A stretch of DNA of 64,000 nucleotides from Sorangiineae bacterium NIC37A_2 (GTDB lineage Bacteria > Myxococcota_A > Polyangia > Polyangiales > Polyangiaceae): contig NASX01000004.1 in the NCBI GenBank assembly GCA_002085155.1, positions 1 to 64,000 of the forward strand, written 5' to 3'. Of this stretch, positions 16,875 through 25,870 are shown piece by piece. The translations under genes were made by a program, and so were the position numbers. Positions within the stretch are counted from its first letter, which is position 1. Every line of letters starts with the position of its first letter. The notes beneath the pieces were generated by a model that was not told the DNA's origin, searched no databases, and saw only the letters and a list, made by a program, of their open reading frames with translations.

Positions 16875-16934
16875 GTGGGGGCGTTCTTTCGAGATCGGGC
16901 GGACGCTTCCGGGAACGAACGAGTCCGGGGAAGG

Positions 16935-18737
16935 CTAGTTGAGGTAGTTTCGGCTGAGACGCGCCGTAACTCCAAGACATAGGAGGGCGAGAGCGAGCCA
17001 GGGAGTCCCCTTGGGGCTTTGGGGTCCGACGTCGCACGCACAGCCCGCGGCATCGCGGAGAGGCTCTGGGGCCGCCTTCTTGAGAGTGAGAAGGGCCAGG
17101 CCAAAGCGCGGGAGCTCAAGCTCGATCGTGGCTACGCCGCCCTCGACCTCCAGGGTGCGAGGCGAGCCCACATCGAGAGAGTTTGCTGCGGCGTGGAGGG
17201 CTTCCAGCTGTTCGTCGGAAGGGGTGACGGGGCTGCCTTGAGCTTTCCAGGTCGCAAACGCGTTTCCGTAGGTGTCGTCGACGCGCTTCTCGCTGAGCGT
17301 GACGCGTTCGCCGAAGGCCTTCGGAAGTGACACTTGGAGGCGGACGGTCGCGGGCTCCGCTTCGACGAGGTCGTCGTGGTAGTGGAACAAGAGCACGCGG
17401 AGCTCATTTTCGTCGAGGGCCGCCCAGGCGTCGACCTCAGGTTCCTCACGGACGCCGTCTTCGAGGAGGCTCGAGAGCGTTTTCGCTCCGGTGCTCGCGA
17501 CGGGGACGGAGCCGCCCCGGAGAGCTCCGAGGAGCTTGAAGGCGCCAAGGACGGGGAGGTGGATACCGCGGGTCGCAAGTGCCCGATAGCCGGCGAAATA
17601 GGGCGTATCCGGGAAAGTGAAGGCCCAGGTGACAATGCCCTCGAGCTCTACGCCCATATCACGAGCGAGCTCGAGAGAGCGTTTCATCATCGCGACCTCA
17701 TAAGCGCCGTAGGCGGGCGAGTTTCTGTAGTCGAGGTAGCGATGGCGTGACGAGGGGCAGGCGGCGCAGCCGTCAGGATCTGCTTCGCTGATGATGATAG
17801 GGGTCTCGGCAAACGGGGAGTCGAGGACCGTCTCGAAGCCCATGCGATGGAGGCGGAGCTGGCTCCCGAGGTCGAGGCGCACGTGTCCGTCGACTTGAGT
17901 CACGCCGCCCTTCGCGTGGAAGGTGACGCGATCGAGGCGTGTGCCAACTTCGCCGGTCACTGCGTTTTCTCCGCTCGCGCAATGAGCGAGGAACTCCCCG
18001 AGGAACTCGCGCTCCGGACTCGCCACGGCGGGCGCGCCGAGCAGCGCGTCTGGCAAGACAGAGTGCAAAGCGGCTTCCGTGAAGTCGTAGAGACGATGGA
18101 ACTCTTCGGGGGTTCCCTGCCAGTAGCCGATGTCCGGTTCGTTCCAGAGCTCCCAGATCCAGTTCGTCTGCGAGTCCTCGTGGCGATCTTTGGCGTGCGC
18201 CGCCCAAGCTGCCACGAGTCCCGCCCATTTTTCGTAGTCCTTCGGCGGATAGAAGGAGCCGCCGTCGAGCACGAAGGTGCCGCTGTTCCGATAGGGATCG
18301 GGACGAGACGAGAGAGCCTTTGGCATGAAGCCGAGCTCGAAGAGAGGAGCGACGCCGGCCTCTACGGTTGTATCGATGATCGAGTCGATCTTCGTAAAGT
18401 CGTAGACGGGATTGCCGTCACTGTCTTCGCTGTAGATGTTCGTCGAGCCCCACTTCATCGAGGGCTCACCTTCGTCGGTGTTGAAGAGGAAATGAGTTCG
18501 GGTGCGCACCTGGGCGTCGTGAATGGCGGCGAGGGTCTCGAGAAGCTCGGTCCCCTCGGGAGTCGTGGTGTAGTTGGCTTCGTCGTAGCCAAAAAAAGCC
18601 CAAATAGGCTTGAGTGGCGTCGCCTTTGCGCGTGCGTCGACCTCGATCACGACCTCGATCCCTCCGTAGGCTCTCGGCGCAAAGAGCAAAAGCGCCCATG
18701 TGAGCGCAGCGGTAGGGCGGAGGAAAGGAAGCGCCAC
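16935..18737 (-). CDS. GH39-like glycosidase (beta-xylosidase type) with MYXO-CTERM-like tail
   Basis: 600 aa from a GTG start 5 bp after the ribulokinase stop. A signal peptide (ALTWALLLFAPRAYGG) leads to a clan GH-A barrel. WIWELWNEPDIGYW carries the acid/base Glu and TPIIISEADPDG the probable nucleophile Glu, as in GH39 beta-xylosidases. A C-terminal beta region follows. The last 35 residues have GCACDVG, a hydrophobic helix (PWLALALLCLG) and a basic end (ARLSRNYLN), fitting the MYXO-CTERM surface-sorting tail. It would release xylose or a similar sugar from arabinoxylan side chains at the cell surface. Exact specificity is open; GH39 also includes iduronidases. Confidence 0.8.
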   Translation of the reverse strand: MALPFLRPTAALTWALLLFAPRAYGGIEVVIEVDARAKATPLKPIWAFFGYDEANYTTTPEGTELLETLAAIHDAQVRTRTHFLFNTDEGEPSMKWGSTNIYSEDSDGNPVYDFTKIDSIIDTTVEAGVAPLFELGFMPKALSSRPDPYRNSGTFVLDGGSFYPPKDYEKWAGLVAAWAAHAKDRHEDSQTNWIWELWNEPDIGYWQGTPEEFHRLYDFTEAALHSVLPDALLGAPAVASPEREFLGEFLAHCASGENAVTGEVGTRLDRVTFHAKGGVTQVDGHVRLDLGSQLRLHRMGFETVLDSPFAETPIIISEADPDGCAACPSSRHRYLDYRNSPAYGAYEVAMMKRSLELARDMGVELEGIVTWAFTFPDTPYFAGYRALATRGIHLPVLGAFKLLGALRGGSVPVASTGAKTLSSLLEDGVREEPEVDAWAALDENELRVLLFHYHDDLVEAEPATVRLQVSLPKAFGERVTLSEKRVDDTYGNAFATWKAQGSPVTPSDEQLEALHAAANSLDVGSPRTLEVEGGVATIELELPRFGLALLTLKKAAPEPLRDAAGCACDVGPQSPKGTPWLALALLCLGVTARLSRNYLN

Positions 18738-18742
18738 ACGAC

Positions 18743-20344
18743 TTACCTGAGGGCGGAGATGGCCTCGCGCTCGATAGCGAGCCCGCGGCGGTGACGCTCG
18801 AAGAAACGATTGAAACCTTCTTGGTCTTTCGGATCGGGAGAGGCGGGCTCTCCGACGCTCCCTGCGAGGAGCGCGTCGATGAAGTCGGGGAGGCTCTGCC
18901 CCTTTTGGTCGAGCGCGTACGCGGCGAGGACTGCCATACCGAAGGCGCCGCCTTCGCCAGCGCTGGCCGGGATGCTGACAGGGACGCCGAGCGCTGCAGC
19001 CATCATACGCTGGCCAATAGTCCCGCCTTTGAAGAAGCCGCCGTGGCCACGGAGTTCGTCGATGACCACCCCCTCCTTCTCTCGGAGGATGTCGATGCCC
19101 ATGCGCATGGCGCAGAGGGACGAGTAGTACATCGAGCGAAGCAGGTTCGCGAGGGTGAACTTGCTGTCTGGCGTGCGCACGAAGAGCGGGCGTCCTTCGG
19201 AAAAGCCCGTGATGTGTTCGCCGGAGACGTAGTTGATCGAGAGCAGGCCCCCGGCGTCGGGATCGGCCTCGAGCGCGAGCGGAAGCAGCTTTTCGTAGAT
19301 CTTATTGGGCGTGACGTCGGCGCCGAGCGCTTTCCCCGCCTGGCCGAGCACCGCGAGCCAGGCGTCGAGGTCGGAGGAGCCGTTGTTCGAATGAGCCATG
19401 GCGACGGGGCGTCCGTCGGGTGTGGCCACGATATCAATCTCCTCATGCACCTCGGCGAGGCTTCTGTCGAGGACGATCATCGCGAACACTGAAGTGCCCG
19501 CGGAGACATTCCCGGAGCGGGGCCGGACGGCGCTGGTCGCGACCATGCCGGTCCCAGCGTCGCCTTCGGGGGGACAGAGCAGGGCTCCGGCCTGAAGAGT
19601 CCCGCTCGGATCGAGGAGAGCGGCGCCTTCGGGCGTCAGGCGCCCCGCCTCGCGGCCGGCCGGGAGCACTCGCGGCAGGATCTCAAGAGCCTTCAGTGGA
19701 GCGCCGCGGGCGGCGAGCAGCTTGTCGAACTTTTCGATGCGAGCCCGGTCCCAGTCGAGGGTCCGTGCATCGACGGGGAAGATCCCGGAGGCTTCGCCGA
19801 TCCCGACGCAGAACTGACCTGTGAGCTTGTAGTGGACGTAGCCCGCGAGCGTCGTCAGTCGCGCGATGTTCGGGACGTGCGGCTGTTTCTCGAGGACAGA
19901 CTGGTAGAGGTGCGCCACGGTCCACCTTTGGGGGATGGCGAAATTGAGCTCGGGGGTGAGCTCGTGGCAGGCCTCTTGCGTGATGTTGTTGCGCCAGGTG
20001 CGGAAGGGGACGAGCAGCTCATCCGAGCGATCGAGCGCGACGTAGCCGTGCATCATGCCGCTGATACCGAGAGCAGCGATCGAGCGGGGATTTTCGCCGT
20101 AGCGCTCTTGGACGTCCTCGGCGAGGCTCTGGTACGCGGCGCGCAGCCCCGAAAACACATCGCTCATCGCATAGGTCCAGATCCCATCGACCAGCTGGTT
20201 TTCCCAGGTGTGGGAGCCGGCCGCGAGCGGCGTCGCGTCGGGCGCGATCAGGACCGCTTTGATGCGGGTTGAGCCGAACTCGATGCCCACGATCCCTCCG
20301 CCGGATCGAATGAGCTCCTTGGCCTTTTGAATGTCGTACTGCAC
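18743..20344 (-). CDS. araB: FGGY-family sugar kinase, probable L-ribulokinase
   Basis: 533 aa from a GTG at 20344 preceded by GGGGAGAGGG; the further upstream GTG at 20371 is less likely. The N-terminal phosphate-binding motif GGIVGIEFGSTRIKAVLI and the catalytic region WRNNITQEACHEL with an ATP-site SAGTSVFAM are typical of FGGY kinases. It should phosphorylate L-ribulose to L-ribulose 5-phosphate. It sits between araD and the GH39 gene, which supports the role. It is not close to the E. coli AraB pattern and looks like the second ribulokinase type; xylulokinase is the main alternative. Confidence 0.82.
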   Translation of the reverse strand: MQYDIQKAKELIRSGGGIVGIEFGSTRIKAVLIAPDATPLAAGSHTWENQLVDGIWTYAMSDVFSGLRAAYQSLAEDVQERYGENPRSIAALGISGMMHGYVALDRSDELLVPFRTWRNNITQEACHELTPELNFAIPQRWTVAHLYQSVLEKQPHVPNIARLTTLAGYVHYKLTGQFCVGIGEASGIFPVDARTLDWDRARIEKFDKLLAARGAPLKALEILPRVLPAGREAGRLTPEGAALLDPSGTLQAGALLCPPEGDAGTGMVATSAVRPRSGNVSAGTSVFAMIVLDRSLAEVHEEIDIVATPDGRPVAMAHSNNGSSDLDAWLAVLGQAGKALGADVTPNKIYEKLLPLALEADPDAGGLLSINYVSGEHITGFSEGRPLFVRTPDSKFTLANLLRSMYYSSLCAMRMGIDILREKEGVVIDELRGHGGFFKGGTIGQRMMAAALGVPVSIPASAGEGGAFGMAVLAAYALDQKGQSLPDFIDALLAGSVGEPASPDPKDQEGFNRFFERHRRGLAIEREAISALR

Positions 20345-20407
20345 GAGACCCTCTCCCCTGGGGGGCGCCACGCGCGGCGCCCACTCTTTCTAAGTTCTGA
20401 ACGTCGT

Positions 20408-21106
20408 CTACTTCTGACCGTAGTAAGCGCGCTGTCCGTGCTTGCGCTCGAAGTGCTTGTTGATGAGGCTCTGAGGAAGCCTCTCCGCGTTCGGATCAAT
20501 GGACTTGGTCACGAAGGCCATCTTGGCGAGCTCTTCGAGCACCGCGGCATTGTAGACAGCCTTGTCCGGCGTCGTGCCCCACGTAAAGGGCGCATGTCCC
20601 GCCACGAGCACCATGGGCACCTTCAAGGGATCGCGCCCCTTGAAGCACTCGAGGATCTGGTTGCCCGTCTCGATCTCGTAGTCATTTTCGACCGCGCGGT
20701 CGCTCATGACCTCGGTACAGGGAACGTCTTCGGCCAGGTGGTCCGCGTGGGTCGTGCCGTAGATGGGGATCGGAGCGCGCGCTTGCGCCCAGCCGGTGGC
20801 GTAGGTCGAGTGCGTGTGGACGATGCCCCCGATGCCCTTCCAGTTCCGATACAGGACGAGGTGCGTCGGAGTGTCGGAGGAGGGGCGGAGCTTTCCTTCG
20901 ACGACGGTCCCTTCGAGGTCGAGAACTACGAGGTGGTCCACCTCGAGTTCATCGTAAGGAACGCCGCTCGGCTTGATCGCCATCACGCCGCGCTCGGCGT
21001 CGAAAGCGGAGACATTACCGAACGTGTAGATGGCGAGCCCGCGCTTCGGGATCTCGAGGTTCGCGCGAAAGGCGCGCTCCTTTAGCTCGCGATACGGGGA
21101 TGTCAT
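20408..21106 (-). CDS. araD: L-ribulose-5-phosphate 4-epimerase
   Basis: 232 aa from ATG 21106, which lies 2 bp past the araA stop; the ORF-track extension is inside araA. It is a class II aldolase-fold enzyme. Zinc ligands are visible in GGIVHTHSTYATGWAQ (two His) and LVAGHAPFTWG (third His), and TFGNVSAFD and KPSGVPYDEL are the phosphate-binding motifs. It converts L-ribulose 5-phosphate to D-xylulose 5-phosphate, which enters the pentose phosphate pathway. The length matches E. coli AraD (231 aa). Confidence 0.95.
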   Translation of the reverse strand: MTSPYRELKERAFRANLEIPKRGLAIYTFGNVSAFDAERGVMAIKPSGVPYDELEVDHLVVLDLEGTVVEGKLRPSSDTPTHLVLYRNWKGIGGIVHTHSTYATGWAQARAPIPIYGTTHADHLAEDVPCTEVMSDRAVENDYEIETGNQILECFKGRDPLKVPMVLVAGHAPFTWGTTPDKAVYNAAVLEELAKMAFVTKSIDPNAERLPQSLINKHFERKHGQRAYYGQK

Positions 21107-21108
21107 CG

Positions 21109-22623
21109 TTAACGGACTCCGAGCTTGTAGGCGAGCTCGTTCCAGCGGAGCTCGTTCTCGAGCGCGTGAAGATCGAGATCCGCTCCGAAGCGCACGACCT
21201 CGAGGCCAGCCATCTTTGCGAAGTCTTCCCACTCGGGGGCGGTGACCGCCTGACAGAAGGCGGAGTGGTGACCACCGCCCGCCAGGATCCAGGCTTTTGC
21301 GCCGCGCTTGAAGTCGGGGCGCGGGACCCAGAGCGCGCGCGCCGTCGGCAACTTCGGCATCGAATGTTCGGGGGCGACGACGTCGAGCTCGGCGACGATC
21401 ATGCGCATGCGTCCGCCGAGATCCATCAGCGTAGCGTTGACGGCAGGACCCGGCTTCGCGTCGAAGACCAGGCGGGCCAGATCGGCGCGTCCACCAATAT
21501 TCAGCTCATGCACCTCGAGGTTCGGCCGGCCGGCCGCGATGGAGGGACAGACCTCGATCATGTGGGCGCCGAGGATCCGCTCTTGGCCCGGCGTGAGATG
21601 GTACGTGTAATCCTCCATGAAGGAGACGCCGCCGGGGCGATCCCCGGTCATCACCTTGCCGAGACGAACCAGGGCCGCCGTCTTCCAATCGCCTTCGGCG
21701 CCGAAGCCGTAGCCCTGGGCCATCAGGCGCTGACAAGCAAAGCCCGGGAGCTGCTTGAGGCCATGCAGATCTTCGAAGGTCGTGGTGAAGGCGCGATATC
21801 CGCCTTCGTCGAGGAAGGCCTTCATGCCAGCCTCTTGGCGCGCCTCAAAACGCAGGTTCTCGCGGAGAGCTCCGCCCTTTCGGAGCGCAGGCACGAGCGA
21901 ATAGAGGTCGTCGTACTCGCTGACGAGGCGGTCGACTTCCGCATCGGGTACCTCGGCGATCACCTTCGCTAGGTCGCCGACCCCGTAGCCGTTGATCGAC
22001 CAACCGAGCTGAATCTGCGCCTCGACGCGATCGCCACCAGTGACCGCGACTTCGCGCATGTTCATGCCGCCGAAGCGAACGATCTTGAGGGACTTCGATT
22101 CGCTCCAGGCGAGCGCGCTGCGCGACCAGCCTTCGAGCTCCGTGAGCACTTCCGGATCGCGGAAGTGCCCCACGATGATCTTTCGGTTCATGCGCAGGCG
22201 CGCACCGATGAACCCGTATTCGCGATCTCCATGAGCTGATTGATTCAGGTTCATGAAGTCCATGTCGATCTCGCCCCAGGGCAGCTCGACGTTGAACTGA
22301 GTGTGGAGGTGAGCGAGGGGCTTCTGCAGGTGCGTCAGGCCCGCGATCCACATCTTGGCGGGGGAGAACGTGTGCATCCAGGTGATGACCCCGATGCAGT
22401 TCGGATCGCTGTTTGCCGCGAGGCATACCGCGTGGATGTCTTCCGGCGTCGTCAGAATCGGCTTCCAGACGATCCGCACCGGGACACGCCCCGAGCCGTC
22501 CAAGCTCGCCGCAATTTGCCGCGAGTTCTCGCTGACCTGTTTCAGGGTCTCAGGGCCGTAGAGGTGTTGGCTCCCGGTGAGGAACCAGAGTTCTTTGTCG
22601 GATTTGTTCGCCTCGCTCGTCAT
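21109..22623 (-). CDS. araA: L-arabinose isomerase
   Basis: 504 aa, the standard length. The N-terminus ELWFLTGSQHLYGPETL is the family signature, and the metal and active-site region FMEDYTYHL and GAHMIEVCPSI is present. It interconverts L-arabinose and L-ribulose in the cytoplasm. It is the first gene of the ara operon; the promoter lies in the 110-bp divergent gap shared with the lacI-type gene, where an operator-like palindrome is found at 22684. Downstream genes are araD, araB, GH39 and a symporter. Confidence 0.97.
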   Translation of the reverse strand: MTSEANKSDKELWFLTGSQHLYGPETLKQVSENSRQIAASLDGSGRVPVRIVWKPILTTPEDIHAVCLAANSDPNCIGVITWMHTFSPAKMWIAGLTHLQKPLAHLHTQFNVELPWGEIDMDFMNLNQSAHGDREYGFIGARLRMNRKIIVGHFRDPEVLTELEGWSRSALAWSESKSLKIVRFGGMNMREVAVTGGDRVEAQIQLGWSINGYGVGDLAKVIAEVPDAEVDRLVSEYDDLYSLVPALRKGGALRENLRFEARQEAGMKAFLDEGGYRAFTTTFEDLHGLKQLPGFACQRLMAQGYGFGAEGDWKTAALVRLGKVMTGDRPGGVSFMEDYTYHLTPGQERILGAHMIEVCPSIAAGRPNLEVHELNIGGRADLARLVFDAKPGPAVNATLMDLGGRMRMIVAELDVVAPEHSMPKLPTARALWVPRPDFKRGAKAWILAGGGHHSAFCQAVTAPEWEDFAKMAGLEVVRFGADLDLHALENELRWNELAYKLGVR

Positions 22624-22681
22624 CGTTTGCTCGAGAAGCTGGGAGTGGGCCCAAGCCGCGGCGTTGGGTCAGATGTTCCAA

Positions 22682-22699
22682 ATTGTGAACGTTAACATT
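22682..22699. promoter_or_regulatory. LacI-type operator, site 1 (araA/regulator divergent gap)
   Basis: TTGTGAACGTTAACATT is an imperfect palindrome centred on AACGTT. It belongs to a set of five similar sites in the window (TGTGAACGTTCACA-like). It is about 60 bp upstream of araA and 35 bp upstream of the regulator, well placed to control both. The binding protein is inferred to be the adjacent LacI-family regulator. Confidence 0.7.
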
Positions 22700-22733
22700 G
22701 GTTCTGTCAACCGGAATGTAGTATCAGACGCGT

Positions 22734-23753
22734 GTGCCCGAACCCGAGAAGCGCAAACTTGCGGTGATGGCGGACGTTGCGCGGCTCGCGGGAGTCTCGC
22801 ACCAGACGGTTTCGCGAGTTCTTCATGATAACCCGAACGTTCGGGGAGAAACTCGTGAGCGAGTCCTCGCAGCCATCCGACAGCTCAACTATCGACCGAA
22901 CTCCATGGCGCGAGCGCTCGTCACCGGCCGCTCGAAGACGATCGGCGTCGTCAGCTCCGATACGACGTTCTACGGCCCTGCGTCGACGCTATTTGGGATC
23001 GAGCGTGCCGCCTACGACGCCGGATACGCGGTGAGTGTGTCGAGCTTGCGCTCCGTCAGCAGCAGAAATGTTGTGTTAGACGCGATTCAACAGCTCCTCG
23101 ATCAGGGCGTGGATGGTGTCGCCGTGATTGCTCCGCTCCGAAGTGGCGTGGACGCTTTGCGACACGTGAGTCCTGACGTGCCTGTTGTGGCGCTCGAAGC
23201 TGGTCAGAACGCTACGGTACCGGTCGCGACCGTCGATCAGCGCGCCGGTGCTGCGGCCGCCACGCGGCATCTCTTGAGCCTGGGTCATAAGACCGTTTGG
23301 CATCTCGCAGGCCCCGCCGATTGGCAGGAAGCCGAAGAGCGCATCTTGGGTTGGAAGACGGCGCTCGAGGCGGCGGGAGCGCCGGTGCCGCCTGTCCTCA
23401 GGGGTGATTGGACGGCGCGCTCCGGTTACGAGCTCGGCGAAGCTCTCCTCGATAACGACAATCTCACGGCGGTCTTCGTCGGTAACGATCAGATGGCCCT
23501 CGGGCTCCTGCGCCGCTTGCGAGAAGCGGGACGGGAGGTGCCGCGCGACATCAGCTTGGTCGGTTTTGATGACATCCCCGAAGCTGCCTACTTCACGCCG
23601 CCGCTCACGACAGTCCGTCAGGACTTCAGTGAGCTCGGCCGGCGCTGCTTGAAGCTCTTGCTCTCGAAGGTCGAAGGCGAAGAACATCCGGGGCGCGTTG
23701 TAGTGGCGCCTGAGCTGGTCGTGCGTGAGTCGACGGGAGCCGCTCGCTGCTGA
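22734..23753 (+). CDS. LacI-family regulator of the arabinose locus
   Basis: 339 aa from GTG 22734; an ATG at 22767 (MADVARLAG) is an alternative. An N-terminal helix-turn-helix, MADVARLAGVSHQTVSRVLH, and hinge (NYRPNSMARAL) are followed by a periplasmic-binding-protein-like domain (TIGVVSSDT, FVGNDQMALGLLR, SLVGFDDIPEAAYF). LacI proteins bind symmetric operators and leave them on sugar binding; here the ligand is probably L-arabinose or a derivative. It is divergent from araA with an operator between. Similar palindromes upstream of the porin and both GH54 genes suggest it runs the whole locus. Confidence 0.9.
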   Translation: MPEPEKRKLAVMADVARLAGVSHQTVSRVLHDNPNVRGETRERVLAAIRQLNYRPNSMARALVTGRSKTIGVVSSDTTFYGPASTLFGIERAAYDAGYAVSVSSLRSVSSRNVVLDAIQQLLDQGVDGVAVIAPLRSGVDALRHVSPDVPVVALEAGQNATVPVATVDQRAGAAAATRHLLSLGHKTVWHLAGPADWQEAEERILGWKTALEAAGAPVPPVLRGDWTARSGYELGEALLDNDNLTAVFVGNDQMALGLLRRLREAGREVPRDISLVGFDDIPEAAYFTPPLTTVRQDFSELGRRCLKLLLSKVEGEEHPGRVVVAPELVVRESTGAARC

Positions 23754-23756
23754 GTG

Positions 23757-23868
23757 GCGCAGGGAGCGGGGCGCGGAGCCTGAGCGGGGCGCGGAGCCTG
23801 AGCGGGGCGCGGAGCGGGGCGCGGAGCCTGAGCGGGGCACTGAGCCTGAGCGGGGCGCGGCTGCGCGA
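23757..23868. repeat. tandem repeat rich in GAGCGGGGCGCGGAGCCT
   Basis: Five or six degenerate copies of an 18-bp unit (gagcggggcgcggagcct) directly follow the stop of the LacI-type gene. Open frames across it are low-complexity and not believable genes. The stretch 23869-23992 up to the porin terminator shows nothing else. Confidence 0.8.
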
Positions 23869-23992
23869 TGATGCGCTTGGCTCGCTCCCGTAGGGCCAGG
23901 CGCTGGTTTTCAAAGGTCGCGGCTGGGTTGGTCGCGGCTGGCTCCGTGGCTGGGCCTTGCTGCGCTTTCGTTTGAACCAACAAAGCGAAAGA

Positions 23993-24019
23993 GCCAGCGC
24001 CGCTTTGCGCGGGGCTGGC
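23993..24019 (-). terminator. terminator of the porin gene
   Basis: On the minus strand GCCAGCCCCGC and GCGGCGCTGGC form a stem around a short GCAAA-containing loop, followed by CTCTTTCGCTTTG. It starts about 30 bp after the porin stop. Confidence 0.65.
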
Positions 24020-24049
24020 CCTTCGGGGATAGAGACTCTCAGATCGCTC

Positions 24050-25732
24050 TTAGAACTGAATGTCCGCTTGGATCCGGAGGACATCCATGTCCGGGGTCGA
24101 ACCCGCGTAGGGGCCGCCCTGAATGATGTCGCTTCCAGGCACCATCGGCGTATTCCAGGGCCAGAGACCCGCGAGCACCATCTTGTCGCCGTATCGGTAG
24201 CGCGAATACTGGAGGTAAATCCGCTCTCCTGACATGAAGTCCGAGTAGAAGGAAAGGCGCGCGGTGATCGCCGAGAAGAGGTACCCAGGACGATTGATGT
24301 CGTAGGCGACCGAGTCGAAACGACCCATGATGCCGAACCACTTCCAGGGGTTGTATTCGAGATCCGCACCCCACTTGAACTGGGTCATGCCGCCCCAAGG
24401 GAGCGATGACGTATCGGGTAGATCGAACTTCGAATCGACGAGGAGTCCGAACGCGCTCAGCTTCACCCGAGGCACCGCTCCGTCGGTGTCACCGAGGACG
24501 TTCGCCAGCGTATTTTCGTAAAGGAACCCGAGGTTGAAGAGGCGACCGCTGCCCGTGCTGTCCGAGGGGCTTCCGGTCCAAGCGAGGTAGTTCCCGGCGA
24601 GGCCTTCGGGGCTCAATCCGTGCACGACTTCGACGCCCGCTTCACCGAGCGCCCAGCCATTCTTGACTGTGACAACCGACGGCGAGATCCAGAGATTACC
24701 AAAGTAAGGCGCGGAAGCTTTCACCTCTGCACCGAAGGTTACGAGGCTCGCTTCACGAGCGTTTGTGTACGACTTGTCCGCTGACGTTGAGAGCAAGAGG
24801 TTGGGATCGCGCGTCCACTGAACGTTCTGGTGGAGGCCGATTTGGAACCACTTTTTGTACTTGAACTCGAGGTGTAGGTACTCGATGAGGTTGAGACCGA
24901 CGCGCGCCTGGTAGAGCGGGGGATCGAGGACGTTGAAGCTACCATCGCGCCCTGTCCCGAAGCCCTGGGTGAGGGACGCCGAGATGTCGTCGCCGAAGGG
25001 AACTGTGATCTTGAGCTGCTCGCCGATCTGTCGGTACTGGGCCAGCGTATAAGTGTCGTATTTTTCGTGACGCCCGAAACGGGGCCACCACGCACCGCCT
25101 GAAAGCGCAATATTGGGCTTCAGATTGCCGACCTCAAAATCGGTGTTGATCGTGAGGTACGCGATGCCGGGAATCCAAGCAGCGTCAGGATTTCGGAAGC
25201 CGGCTGCGGCGAACCAATAACCCATCCAGCCTACGGTCGCTTCGACATGCTTCGATTTAGCGGTCGCAAAGAGCTCGACCCAGTCCTGCTCCTGCAGCCG
25301 GGTATAGGCGAAGCTGAAGTAGTTCGCATCGACGGTACGGTTCGGACCGTAAGAGATCTGGAGCTCGGGGTTCCCCGTGAGATTGTCGGGACCAGGGCGA
25401 TTACTCAGACCGAGGGCGATCGGAGCACGAAAGTATCCCTTGAAACCGAACTCCCACGTCTTCTGCGGTTCAGCCGAGGGAGCCTCCTCCTTGGGGGCGC
25501 GCTCAGAGGTGTACGCCGAAGGCTCGTTCGAGCTTGTGGCGGCGGCGTCAGCGGTCACCTCGCTTTCGGAAGCGGAAAACGAAGCGGAAGCTGTCGCAGT
25601 CGCCGGCTCTTCTGCGGGCGGTGGCTCTCCGTAATCGGGCGAGGGCTCTTCCGAATCGAGCTCTTGGGCGGCGGCAGGGGTCGCGAAGAGCGCGGGCCCC
25701 AGCATGAGCAGTGTGTGCAGTTTTCGCAGCAT
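24050..25732 (-). CDS. outer-membrane beta-barrel porin, arabinose-locus
   Basis: 560 aa. A signal peptide (LHTLLMLGPALFATPAAAQ) is followed by an acidic, Ala/Ser/Pro-rich periplasmic stretch (residues 22-90) and a barrel domain with many alternating strands. The last residue is Phe (DIQF), the usual signal for barrel insertion. It resembles carbohydrate-selective or LamB/OprB-type porins only in general plan; I cannot name a family. Its promoter has an operator-like palindrome shared with the arabinose genes, so it most likely lets arabino-oligosaccharides cross the outer membrane. Confidence 0.75.
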   Translation of the reverse strand: MLRKLHTLLMLGPALFATPAAAQELDSEEPSPDYGEPPPAEEPATATASASFSASESEVTADAAATSSNEPSAYTSERAPKEEAPSAEPQKTWEFGFKGYFRAPIALGLSNRPGPDNLTGNPELQISYGPNRTVDANYFSFAYTRLQEQDWVELFATAKSKHVEATVGWMGYWFAAAGFRNPDAAWIPGIAYLTINTDFEVGNLKPNIALSGGAWWPRFGRHEKYDTYTLAQYRQIGEQLKITVPFGDDISASLTQGFGTGRDGSFNVLDPPLYQARVGLNLIEYLHLEFKYKKWFQIGLHQNVQWTRDPNLLLSTSADKSYTNAREASLVTFGAEVKASAPYFGNLWISPSVVTVKNGWALGEAGVEVVHGLSPEGLAGNYLAWTGSPSDSTGSGRLFNLGFLYENTLANVLGDTDGAVPRVKLSAFGLLVDSKFDLPDTSSLPWGGMTQFKWGADLEYNPWKWFGIMGRFDSVAYDINRPGYLFSAITARLSFYSDFMSGERIYLQYSRYRYGDKMVLAGLWPWNTPMVPGSDIIQGGPYAGSTPDMDVLRIQADIQF

Positions 25733-25802
25733 GCTTTGCTTCTCGGTGACGGTGACAACTAAGGGTAAGGGAGCCGCGGTCGCTCGTCCCTCGGGGAGCG
25801 GC

Positions 25803-25822
25803 CATTGTGAGCGTTAACAATG
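25803..25822. promoter_or_regulatory. LacI-type operator, site 2 (porin promoter)
   Basis: CATTGTGAGCGTTAACAATG is a 20-bp palindrome with 8 of 10 positions paired, 70 bp upstream of the porin start. It matches the sites upstream of araA and the GH54 genes. Confidence 0.7.
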
Positions 25823-25870
25823 ACCCTGTCAATCAGGGTTGTGAGCGGATCGAGACGACGAGCGCCTCGA

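Noticed and set aside
23618-24369. Minus-strand ORFs over the LacI-type gene end and GAGCGGGG repeat
   Set aside because: Repeats such as APRPAQ come from the DNA repeat; the frames are antisense to a clear gene.
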